22,926 bases of DNA, taken from IMG/VR virus record IMGVR_UViG_3300017991_004506, positions 1 to 22,926 of that record. One strand, given 5' to 3'. Below the pieces are notes generated by a model. It ran no database searches. It had not been told where the DNA came from and worked only from the letters and a program-made list of their open reading frames with translations. Positions 1-6,735 of the stretch are shown here, in pieces. The DNA is from a virus. The stretch's first letter is position 1, and every line of letters begins with the position of its first letter. A program made the position numbers and the translations under genes.

Positions 1-1
1 T

Positions 2-667
2 AAATTAACACCTGGTTGGATTTATAGATGTGAGTATCTTGAAAAGCCCCATCATAACATCTTAACTTATGATAGAGTTCCTAAGCATCATTTGATTATC
101 TTTGATATAGAAAAGGGAGATCAAGATTTTCTTAATTGGAATGATAGAATAACCATAGCTGAAGGTCTTGGGTTGGAATCCGTTTCTGTTTTTTCTTATG
201 GTAAACTTGATAGTTATGAAGGAATGAAAAGCTATCTTGAAAAGATAAGTTGTTTGGGTGGGGAACAGATAGAAGGCCTTGTGTTCAAGAATCATCACAG
301 ATTTGGGATAGATGGTAAGGTTCTTATAGGTAAACATGTTAGAGAATTTTATAGGGAACAACATCAAAGAGAATTCAAAGTTCAAGGTAAGCATGTTGTA
401 CAAAAAATAGGAGAAAGTCTGTGTACTGAAGCTCGTTGGTTTAAGGCTATTCAACATTTGAAAGAACAGAATAAAATAACAAATTCACCTAAGGACATTG
501 GGCCACTTCTTAGGGAGATAAGTACGGACATTTTTGAAGAGTGTGGAGATGATATAAAAGAAGCTTTGTTTAAGGCCTATTGGAAGATGATTTCTAAGTT
601 TGCTACAAAAGGATTTTCAAAATTTTACAAAAATTTACTTGCCAGAAGAGCTTTTGGTAATGAATAA
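2..667 (+). CDS. RNA ligase-type nucleotidyltransferase, C-terminal part (5' end outside window)
   Basis: The reading frame is open from the first bases, so the gene starts before the window. The visible part holds late motifs of the covalent nucleotidyltransferase (RNA/DNA ligase) fold. A motif III-like stretch has an 'IYRCEYLEKP' segment followed by 'LIIFDIE' at about 83-109. Motif IV 'EGLVFKN' lies at about 272-292, and a motif V-like 'DGKVLIGK' follows. The motif I lysine (KxDG) that would be adenylylated must lie upstream and cannot be checked. About 100 helical residues follow the catalytic core and would be a family-specific C-terminal domain. Phage members seal nicked RNA or repair cleaved tRNAs; a DNA substrate is possible. 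An internal TTG at 92 is not the real start because conserved sequence precedes it. Family call fairly sure, substrate unknown. Confidence 0.72.
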   Translation, partial: KLTPGWIYRCEYLEKPHHNILTYDRVPKHHLIIFDIEKGDQDFLNWNDRITIAEGLGLESVSVFSYGKLDSYEGMKSYLEKISCLGGEQIEGLVFKNHHRFGIDGKVLIGKHVREFYREQHQREFKVQGKHVVQKIGESLCTEARWFKAIQHLKEQNKITNSPKDIGPLLREISTDIFEECGDDIKEALFKAYWKMISKFATKGFSKFYKNLLARRAFGNE

Positions 668-724
668 GAAATATTATGATCATCTTTGTGCTTGTTTGGA
701 CAGAATTTTTTAAGAGAATCGGGA

Positions 725-1645
725 ATGACCAAACAAAAGATTGCTAACATACTGAGAGAATTGAAAATTCCTTGCTGGACTGAAGGGAAGAATGTCTCTG
801 TAGATAGTGTGAATGTTAGGTGTCCTTTCTGTGATGACCACTCAAATCATTGTGGAATTTTCACTAACACAGTAAGATTCCATTGTTGGAGATGCCATAC
901 AACAGGTTCTTTTGGATATCTACTTTCAAGATTGACTACTTTCTCTGAAGATGAATGTGAGAGAATTGTCCGAGATTTTGACACAACATTTGGAGAAAGC
1001 ACTGTTGATCAGATAAGAAATATCTTTGATAGGGAGGAGGAAGCTAAGGAGCAAACCAAAATTGCAGAGATTGATTTACCTAGATATTTTGAAAAGATTA
1101 CCCCCGATATTGATTTTCCACTTCTATACAGATACTTGGAGAGGAGAAGGGTATCTCTTGAAACTATTATTGGGGCTAAATGTGGAATTTGTCGTGTTGG
1201 AAAATACATGAATCGTATGATAATTCCAGTTTTCTTTGAAGAAAAGGTGGTTGCTTTTCAAGCTGCTGATTTGACAGGAACTGCTGAAATTAAGTATCAA
1301 ACATCAAATGCTAAAATAAATAGTTTTCTTTACAACTATGATAATATTGAGAGAAGGGCTATCATTGTTGAAGGAATTCTAGATGCTTGGAGAGTTGGTA
1401 AGGAAGCTGTGGCATCATTTGGAACTCATCTTACTGAACGGCAGAAGCAGTTGATACTAGATAAAGAATTAGATGAGTTGGTTATGTGTTGGGATGGGGC
1501 AGCTTACTGGTATTCTAGGGAAGTAATTAAGTTTTTTGAACCTTTCATTTCTGTTGTAAAAGTGATAAAAATCCCTGATGGTGAAGATCCAGATAGTTTT
1601 GGGCGGGATAGGATTTTCAAATTTATTAATCAAGAAACAGTATAA
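725..1645 (+). CDS. DNA primase, DnaG-like (CHC2 zinc finger + TOPRIM)
   Basis: This 306-residue primase would make RNA primers for the polymerase at 9464. An N-terminal zinc-binding domain has C33-P-F-C36 and H53-C54-W-R-C57, as in CHC2 fingers. A TOPRIM domain follows, with E216-G-I-L-D220 as its first acidic motif, an 'SFGT' turn and a typical 'PDGEDPDSF' segment. The second TOPRIM motif reads C-W-D257-G-A instead of the usual DxD, so one metal-binding acid seems to be missing. It is shorter than bacterial DnaG (about 580 residues) and has no helicase-binding C-terminal domain, as is common in phages. I chose ATG 725; a TTG at 686 would add 13 unconvincing residues. It follows the ligase gene and precedes the queE cassette. 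Confidence 0.85.
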   Translation: MTKQKIANILRELKIPCWTEGKNVSVDSVNVRCPFCDDHSNHCGIFTNTVRFHCWRCHTTGSFGYLLSRLTTFSEDECERIVRDFDTTFGESTVDQIRNIFDREEEAKEQTKIAEIDLPRYFEKITPDIDFPLLYRYLERRRVSLETIIGAKCGICRVGKYMNRMIIPVFFEEKVVAFQAADLTGTAEIKYQTSNAKINSFLYNYDNIERRAIIVEGILDAWRVGKEAVASFGTHLTERQKQLILDKELDELVMCWDGAAYWYSREVIKFFEPFISVVKVIKIPDGEDPDSFGRDRIFKFINQETV

Positions 1646-1665
1646 TGATTATTTAGAGATTGACA

Positions 1666-2361
1666 ATGGATAGACTTAATGTACAAGCAATATTTAAGAG
1701 TATAGATGGAGAGGTGAATGGTTTTAGAGGAGCTGGTGAATTAACAACTTTCATACGTTTGAAAGGCTGTAATTTGCAGTGTCACTTCTGTGATACTCCT
1801 TATGCTCAAGATTCTAAACCTGAGAATTGGATGACGGTAGATGAAATTCTTGAGAAGGTGGATGTTGGTACCAAAGTTACTATATCCGGTGGTGAGCCAC
1901 TTTGTCAAGATATAGGTCCTCTTCTCGTAAGATTGCTAGAACAGAGCAGGTTCATTTCAGTTGAGACGAATGGATCTCTCTTAGACCGCTCTTCGCTTAC
2001 TGCTGTGCGTACTTCTAAGCGTACACGGAATTGGGAGAATGTTCGTTGGATAGTAGATTATAAGCTTCCTTCATCAGGGATGGAGAGGTTCATGGTTTTT
2101 GCAGCATTTAATGCTCTTCAGAAGATTGATGTCATAAAGTTTGTTATTGCAAATGAAATAGATTACCAGCGTGCTTTAGAAATTAGGAGATTATTTCCAA
2201 GTTGGAGAGCTAGAAAAGTATTTAGCCCAGTGATAAGTAAGTTGGACACTAATTGGCCCACTGAATTAGCTGAGATGATGATACGGGATAATTTGTATGA
2301 TGTGCAGTATTCTCTTCAAATACATAAAGTGATTTGGCCTAATGCTAGACAGGAGAGGTGA
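1666..2361 (+). CDS. queE: 7-carboxy-7-deazaguanine synthase QueE (radical SAM)
   Basis: QueE converts 6-carboxytetrahydropterin to 7-carboxy-7-deazaguanine, the ring-contraction step of preQ0 synthesis. The N-terminus has the family's 'QAIFKSIDGEVNG' opening. The [4Fe-4S] radical SAM cluster is C35-x3-C39-x2-C42, the spacing typical of radical SAM enzymes, followed by D-T-P-Y-A. The SAM-binding motif GGEP is at 75-78, 'VETNGS' follows, and a 'DYKLPSSG' segment matches the substrate-binding region. Length (231 aa) is normal. I use ATG 1666 rather than TTG 1660 because an AGAG ribosome-binding site lies just upstream and family similarity begins here. Its product would go to QueC (4370), and its substrate would come from QueD (22577). 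Confidence 0.93.
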   Translation: MDRLNVQAIFKSIDGEVNGFRGAGELTTFIRLKGCNLQCHFCDTPYAQDSKPENWMTVDEILEKVDVGTKVTISGGEPLCQDIGPLLVRLLEQSRFISVETNGSLLDRSSLTAVRTSKRTRNWENVRWIVDYKLPSSGMERFMVFAAFNALQKIDVIKFVIANEIDYQRALEIRRLFPSWRARKVFSPVISKLDTNWPTELAEMMIRDNLYDVQYSLQIHKVIWPNARQER

Positions 2362-2362
2362 A

Positions 2363-2668
2363 ATGGGGATGTATAAAGGAGCAAAAATGACAGGTTCTTG
2401 TCAAGTTGATTTATTGGATGAGTATCAGGTAATTAGATATTTTAGAGATCTTCTTAATCTATCTGATCTTCTTGACAAAGGTTTGGATTATGAGATGTTG
2501 AAGTTTATTAAACAACTGAAAGCTGTAGGTTATGATGATAAACACGTCTCTGAATTCATAACACTTGCTGGATATGGAACAAGATATGAACAACTTATTC
2601 CTAGACTCATTCCAAGTAATGGAGATTATGGGGAATTTCAAAGAAGTAAATCAAGATGTAAGAAATAA
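2363..2668 (+). CDS. Unknown small protein between queE and the radical SAM gene
   Basis: This 101-residue protein is not recognised. It is acidic to neutral and mostly helical, with no transmembrane segment and no cysteine cluster. ATG 2363 follows the queE stop by one base, with a strong GGAGAGG ribosome-binding site at 2352-2358 that lies inside the end of queE. Translation is therefore probably coupled to queE. ATGs at 2369 and 2387 are alternatives. Its position inside the modification cassette makes an accessory role in base synthesis or partner binding plausible, but the sequence does not show one. Confidence 0.7.
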   Translation: MGMYKGAKMTGSCQVDLLDEYQVIRYFRDLLNLSDLLDKGLDYEMLKFIKQLKAVGYDDKHVSEFITLAGYGTRYEQLIPRLIPSNGDYGEFQRSKSRCKK

Positions 2669-2680
2669 TGAGGAGAACTC

Positions 2681-3697
2681 ATGAAACAAGATTATCTTTT
2701 GAGTTGTATTTATCTAACTAGAGAATGCCCAATGCACTGTGAATATTGTGCTATTAGGAACTCAAAACTGTCCCAACGAGAATTGACAGCCTCAGAATGG
2801 AAGAGGGCCTTTAATATACTTAAGGATTTAAACTGTGAATTTAATCTAATTCTTGGTAATGAAACAATGATGTTGGAGGGTGGCCTTGTTGAGATTGTCA
2901 AACATTTATATGAACAGAAGATTGATTATGCTCTTTATAGTACTTCCCCAACTGAACTATATAGTAAGTTAAAAGAACCATTAATTGAGGCAGGATTAAA
3001 AAATCTATCCTCTGGTTTTGATACTTTGAAAAGAAATGACAGTATTGGGGTGAAAAGTAGGAGAGGTCTTGAGGGTATGATTGAGATGAAGAAAAGAATT
3101 GAGACTTTAGATACCCAAGGGACAATAACTCTTTCAAGTATAAATTTGGATGAGGTGGTGGATCTGCTGAGAATATTGACAAAACACAACATTTGGGGGG
3201 CGGTGAATTCTTTACACTGGGACATTGACGGAGGATATGATTTCTTCCCTTCGAAGGAGCATTTGGGAGATCTAGTAATTACTGATGAAAAGAAGTTTCA
3301 GGCATTGTGTAAGAAGCTAAAGGAACTAACCACTAATGGAGAAATAATGGTTCAGAATCCCCCAGAGTATTTTGATGCTTTGGCAAAGTATGGTTTGAAT
3401 ATGGGCTGGCATTGTACTCAACCTTATATTGTCACTATCGATGCTGATGGAAGTTTGAGATTATGCGCTTATCGTAGAGGGAATAAGATTACAGAATTTT
3501 CCATATTTGATTTGGTAGATGAAAAGAAATTTGAGGAGTACAAAAAGATTTGGAGAGAAGAAAGTCGTGAGTGTCCGGGCTGTTTTTGGAGTTATTGGTG
3601 GATGGCAGAAAACTTTATCTTTACCAACCAGAGGGAGTATGGAACTAAAGTTCTGCAGAGTCATTTTTCAAAGTATTATAGAGAGGAGAAACTATGA
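2681..3697 (+). CDS. Radical SAM/SPASM-domain enzyme of the modification cassette
   Basis: This 338-residue enzyme has the radical SAM cluster motif C16-x3-C20-x2-C23 near the N-terminus and a C-terminal auxiliary-cluster region. C245, C262 (in 'LRLCAY') and C298-x2-C301 ('CPGCFW') match a SPASM or twitch-type domain. Such enzymes use a 5'-deoxyadenosyl radical and an extra Fe-S cluster for difficult C-H chemistry, often on peptides, and sometimes on sugars or cofactors. It is not a second QueE because the core and length differ. GAGGAGA lies just upstream of ATG 2681. Its stop overlaps the SDR start by 4 bases (ATGA at 3694), which couples the two. No peptide substrate gene is evident nearby, so a base or sugar substrate is my inference. 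Confidence 0.85.
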   Translation: MKQDYLLSCIYLTRECPMHCEYCAIRNSKLSQRELTASEWKRAFNILKDLNCEFNLILGNETMMLEGGLVEIVKHLYEQKIDYALYSTSPTELYSKLKEPLIEAGLKNLSSGFDTLKRNDSIGVKSRRGLEGMIEMKKRIETLDTQGTITLSSINLDEVVDLLRILTKHNIWGAVNSLHWDIDGGYDFFPSKEHLGDLVITDEKKFQALCKKLKELTTNGEIMVQNPPEYFDALAKYGLNMGWHCTQPYIVTIDADGSLRLCAYRRGNKITEFSIFDLVDEKKFEEYKKIWREESRECPGCFWSYWWMAENFIFTNQREYGTKVLQSHFSKYYREEKL

Positions 3698-4353
3698 GCA
3701 CAATAGCTTTAACTGGAACTACATCAGGAATAGGCAAAGCAATCGTGGAGAAATTTCGTGAAGAGGAGTGGGAGGTTATTTCCTTAACTAGAAGCATTCT
3801 TGATGTTAGGGATGTGGAGAAGATTGCAGCCTTGGATCTTCCCAAGTTAGATGTCTTTATCAACAATGCTGGGATTATGCTTCTTAGGGACTTTCCCGAT
3901 ACTTCATTGGAGGATTGGGAAAATACAATAAATACTAATTTGCGAGGGGTGTTTTTCCTATGTCAGAGGGTGATTCCATTGATAAAGAATGGGGGTCATT
4001 TGATTAACATTAGCAGCATTGCAGGTACCTTCCCAGAAAGAGAATTCGTGGCTTACAATGTTTCTAAGGCTGGGGTAACAATGTTGACACAATGTTTGTC
4101 AAAAAGATATGGTGATAAAATCTTTGTAAATTCTATTTCCCCGGGATTCGTCAACACAAACTTGACTACAGAGGTTCCTGGGGTACCTTCTGAACCCACT
4201 CCGCAGCATCTGATTGATGATATACCAATGCAGCGACAGGCTGAACCAGAAGAAGTGGCAAATCTCGTGTGGTATGTGGTACATGATAAGTATTTCAATG
4301 GATCTGACATCAAGTATGATGGTGGCTTGTCAACAAAGTATTTTGGTCCGTAA
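3694..4353 (+). CDS. Short-chain dehydrogenase/reductase (SDR)
   Basis: This is a complete classical SDR of 219 residues with an NAD(P)-binding Rossmann fold. TGTTSGIG at 7-14 binds the nucleotide and NNAG lies at 57-60. N82, S108, Y121 and K125 form the catalytic tetrad with normal spacing. A 'SPGFVNT' segment follows the active site and the end resembles the usual 'G.di.vDGG' terminus. It is therefore probably an active alcohol dehydrogenase or ketoreductase. Its start overlaps the radical SAM gene by 4 bases, suggesting the two act in sequence. SDRs are uncommon in phage genomes; here it most likely oxidises or reduces an intermediate of the modified base or its sugar. The substrate cannot be read from sequence. 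Confidence 0.9.
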   Translation: MSTIALTGTTSGIGKAIVEKFREEEWEVISLTRSILDVRDVEKIAALDLPKLDVFINNAGIMLLRDFPDTSLEDWENTINTNLRGVFFLCQRVIPLIKNGGHLINISSIAGTFPEREFVAYNVSKAGVTMLTQCLSKRYGDKIFVNSISPGFVNTNLTTEVPGVPSEPTPQHLIDDIPMQRQAEPEEVANLVWYVVHDKYFNGSDIKYDGGLSTKYFGP

Positions 4354-4369
4354 GAGTGGGAGGTTAAAG

Positions 4370-4960
4370 ATGTTATCAGGTTTGGTTTTGTTAAGTGGTG
4401 GGATGGACAGTTCGACTTTGTTGTATTATGTCATAGAAACTTTGAAATATGATAAGGTGGAAGCTATTGTATTTGATTACGGTCAGCGACATAGAATAGA
4501 AATATCCTATGCTCAAACAATAGCTGAGAGATTAGGAATATCTTATGAAATAGTTAAGGTTGATATAGCTCAATTTGGTGGCAGTTCTTTGATTTCCGAG
4601 GATAGAAATCTTTCTGTGGTGGTGCCGGGAAGAAATGCCATTTTTCTAAGTCTCGCAGCCGCTTATGCAAAGACACGAGAATTAGAGGATGTTTTCTTTG
4701 GCCCAACTTTAGAAGACTATAGCGGTTTTCCGGACTGTCGGGATAGTTTTGTTAGATTGATGAATCGAGCATTAGCAATAGGAATTGGTATTAGAGGAAT
4801 TCATGCTCCTTTTATCCATTTAGGAAAAAAGGAAGTTGTTGCTCTAGGTAAGGAACTGGGTGTACCATATGATCTTACCTGGAGTTGTTATTTCCCAACG
4901 GATAACAATAAACCATGTGGTCGATGCCACGCGTGTATGGAAAGGGAACTGGTACTATGA
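4370..4960 (+). CDS. queC: 7-cyano-7-deazaguanine synthase QueC
   Basis: QueC uses ATP and ammonia to turn 7-carboxy-7-deazaguanine into the nitrile preQ0. The PP-loop ATP-binding motif SGGMDS is at 9-14, and 'FDYGQRHRIE' matches the family. A structural zinc site is formed by C173, C183, C186 and C189 at the C-terminus. At 196 residues it is slightly shorter than bacterial QueC (about 220-230). It lacks the glutamine amidotransferase domain of the Gat-QueC fusions found in archaeosine-type phages. ATG 4370 has a GGGAGG ribosome-binding site upstream; an in-frame open stretch from 4214 overlaps the SDR gene and is not used. The next gene begins within its stop codon (ATGA). Confidence 0.93.
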   Translation: MLSGLVLLSGGMDSSTLLYYVIETLKYDKVEAIVFDYGQRHRIEISYAQTIAERLGISYEIVKVDIAQFGGSSLISEDRNLSVVVPGRNAIFLSLAAAYAKTRELEDVFFGPTLEDYSGFPDCRDSFVRLMNRALAIGIGIRGIHAPFIHLGKKEVVALGKELGVPYDLTWSCYFPTDNNKPCGRCHACMERELVL

Positions 4961-5325
4961 GTAAATCAAATGAACCAAATACAAGATTAGTAGGAAAAGA
5001 GTACTCTCCATTGATTATCAGAAGATATAGTATGCCTGTGCTTCATTTTGTTGCTTTGATTACAGATGATAACTTGGATGATTTAGATGATACTGTGAAT
5101 GGATTTTTTGGAGAAAATCCAATACCAAATAGCATTCAAGGAGTAAGAAATTCAGCTGGAGCATTGTCAGAGACTCTTTTTAGAAAGTATTCAAAGACAG
5201 AGGGTGTAGCTGTTATCATTCAAGCAGACAAAATGACAATCAGTTCACTTGCTGGGGATTTTATGAATCATGTTTCTTGCCGTATTGAACTTTACAATCT
5301 GCTAACTTTTGCAACGGGGGTGTAG
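4957..5325 (+). CDS. Unknown cassette protein translationally coupled to queC
   Basis: This 122-residue protein is not recognised. ATG 4957 overlaps the queC stop by 4 bases and its own stop abuts the next ATG, so it is embedded in the modification operon. It has no membrane segment and only one cysteine, near the C-terminus in 'NHVSC'. A stretch 'EGVAVIIQADKM' at about 80-91 faintly resembles the C-terminal core of GTP cyclohydrolase I (FolE). FolE is the one preQ0 enzyme missing here, but the catalytic CxxH zinc site is absent, so I do not call it FolE. It may be a tunnelling-fold relative, a partner of QueC, or something new. Confidence 0.75.
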   Translation: MSKSNEPNTRLVGKEYSPLIIRRYSMPVLHFVALITDDNLDDLDDTVNGFFGENPIPNSIQGVRNSAGALSETLFRKYSKTEGVAVIIQADKMTISSLAGDFMNHVSCRIELYNLLTFATGV

Positions 5326-5817
5326 ATGAATATAATTATAGCTCCACATCCAGATGATGAACTAATTGGGATGTATTCTCTGATTAGGGGGAGAGAAATT
5401 AATAGTGTTATCTACATTGATCCTGCCCCTGGAAGATTTGAACGAAGTCAATTAGTAGGTAAACATTTTGGCTTTCGTCCATATATATTGAACTTTGGAG
5501 AACTCCAAAACTGTTTAAAGAAAGCTAGAGAACGATTATCTAGCAGCACTATTTATGTACCGGATTCTTTTGATAAGCATCCTTTACATAAAGCAGTTAA
5601 TCTTATAGGACGAATGAGTGGCTGTAGATTGGGTTATTATACTACAGATATGAACACTGGATATGTTAGAGAATTAAGTGAGAAGGAGAAGAAAGAAAAG
5701 AAAGAGGCTCTTGATAAATTCTATCCCGATCAATCTTCTCTCTGGGGGAATAATTGGAAATACTTTTTATTTGAAGGAGTTGTTTATGATACATATACTC
5801 CCTCAATTACCGTGTAA
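5326..5817 (+). CDS. PIG-L/LmbE-type N-deacetylase
   Basis: This 163-residue protein belongs to the PIG-L/LmbE family of zinc-dependent enzymes that remove the N-acetyl group from GlcNAc-containing molecules (for example BshB and MshB). The defining motif P-H8-P-D-D11-E12 opens the protein, and a second H85-P-L-H88 motif stands where the family has HPDH. H8, D11 and H88 would bind zinc and D10 would be the base. It is shorter than typical members (about 200-280), lacking part of the C-terminal half. It starts directly after the stop of the upstream gene, and its 3' end overlaps the glycosyltransferase gene by 32 bases. That pairing suggests a sugar is transferred and then deacetylated. Confidence 0.85.
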   Translation: MNIIIAPHPDDELIGMYSLIRGREINSVIYIDPAPGRFERSQLVGKHFGFRPYILNFGELQNCLKKARERLSSSTIYVPDSFDKHPLHKAVNLIGRMSGCRLGYYTTDMNTGYVRELSEKEKKEKKEALDKFYPDQSSLWGNNWKYFLFEGVVYDTYTPSITV

Positions 5818-6733
5818 AAATAGATACACTGAGGATTGGATTACTATATGGTCTCGAGAGTTAAGGAACTTAGATGTACAATTTAAGGTGTTAGGTGGCA
5901 AAAAACCTGTCGTCGTAACAAAATATTTTACTGATCCCTTGAAGGCATTGGGTTATGAAAGTGAGCAAATCAGTGTTCTTGCCGAAGCTAATCCTGAAAG
6001 GATATTCTGCCTGGATATTGAGTTTCCAGGATTGATATCTTCCGCGATCCAGGCTTTAAGGTTGGTGAATCCGGATTTGAAAGCCCACGGTTATCTACAT
6101 GCGGGTTGCTGGTGCAATGGGGACATATGGGGCGAGACGAAAGGTAGGCAACATTTAGATAGGATGATATTTGATACTTTTGATAAGATTTTCGTTGCTA
6201 CTAACTATCACAAGAAAAAAATTGAGAAGTACTTTAATCAAGTGTTTGATAATATAGAAGTAGTCGGTTTTCCTTTCTACAAAAAAGATGTATTGACGTA
6301 TGCCAAACCCTTGCCGTTTGAAAAGAAAGATTCAATACTTATCAGTGGAAGGATGGAACAAAGTAATCAGGATTTTGTTTCGAAAATTAAGGAAAATTTC
6401 AAAGATGAAAAGGTTATTGCTGTCAACACTAATAGTAGAAGGGAGTATTATGAACTTCTCAATCGAGGAAGAGTTGTCATATCCTTGAAGACTGAGGAAA
6501 CATTTGGAATAGGGCAGTTAGAGGCATATGTTTTGGGAGGAATTCCTTTGTGTCCATGCGCTTATGCTTATCCAGAAGTGATAGGGGATGAACGTTTGTT
6601 ATATTCGAGTGAGAAGGATTTGTTAGAGAAATTAGGATACCTGGTTGAGCTAAAGGAGAATCTTTTTCAGATAGATGTAGAAAAGTATGAAGAAACCATT
6701 CCAGTTTGTTTGTATTCTTGTTTTGAGGAATAG
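5786..6733 (+). CDS. GT4-like (GT-B fold) glycosyltransferase
   Basis: This 315-residue protein has the two-domain GT-B layout. The N-terminal half is variable, with 'GYLHAGCWCNGD' at about 102-113 and 'DKIFVATNYHKKKIEKYF' leading into the domain linker. 'VVGFPF' at 159-164 and the nucleotide-sugar half follow, with 'ILISGRMEQSNQDF' and the GT4 EX7E motif (E238-x7-E246 in 'EETFGIGQLEAYVLGG'). 'AYPEVIG' follows. It should transfer a sugar from a nucleotide donor with retention of configuration. ATG 5786 has a GAAGGAGT site at about 5772-5779 inside the PIG-L gene. It lies between the deacetylase and DpdA, so the acceptor is probably the deazaguanine or the modified DNA. Host surface glycan modification is an alternative. 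Confidence 0.82.
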   Translation: MIHILPQLPCKNRYTEDWITIWSRELRNLDVQFKVLGGKKPVVVTKYFTDPLKALGYESEQISVLAEANPERIFCLDIEFPGLISSAIQALRLVNPDLKAHGYLHAGCWCNGDIWGETKGRQHLDRMIFDTFDKIFVATNYHKKKIEKYFNQVFDNIEVVGFPFYKKDVLTYAKPLPFEKKDSILISGRMEQSNQDFVSKIKENFKDEKVIAVNTNSRREYYELLNRGRVVISLKTEETFGIGQLEAYVLGGIPLCPCAYAYPEVIGDERLLYSSEKDLLEKLGYLVELKENLFQIDVEKYEETIPVCLYSCFEE

Positions 6734-6735
6734 AG

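Noticed and set aside
62-457. Open frame on the - strand, and other - strand frames across the window
   Set aside because: They lie opposite well-recognised + strand genes, have no recognisable domains or good ribosome-binding sites, and read as antisense shadows.
676-747. Short + strand frame starting ATG 676 before the primase
   Set aside because: Only 23 codons, no good ribosome-binding site, and it overlaps the primase start without sequence support.
1026-1211. Alternative + strand frame inside the primase gene
   Set aside because: It overlaps fully with the recognised primase and has no domain or start signal of its own.
4957-5325. Annotation of the unknown cassette protein as FolE
   Set aside because: Only one short stretch resembles FolE; the catalytic zinc motif and normal length are absent.
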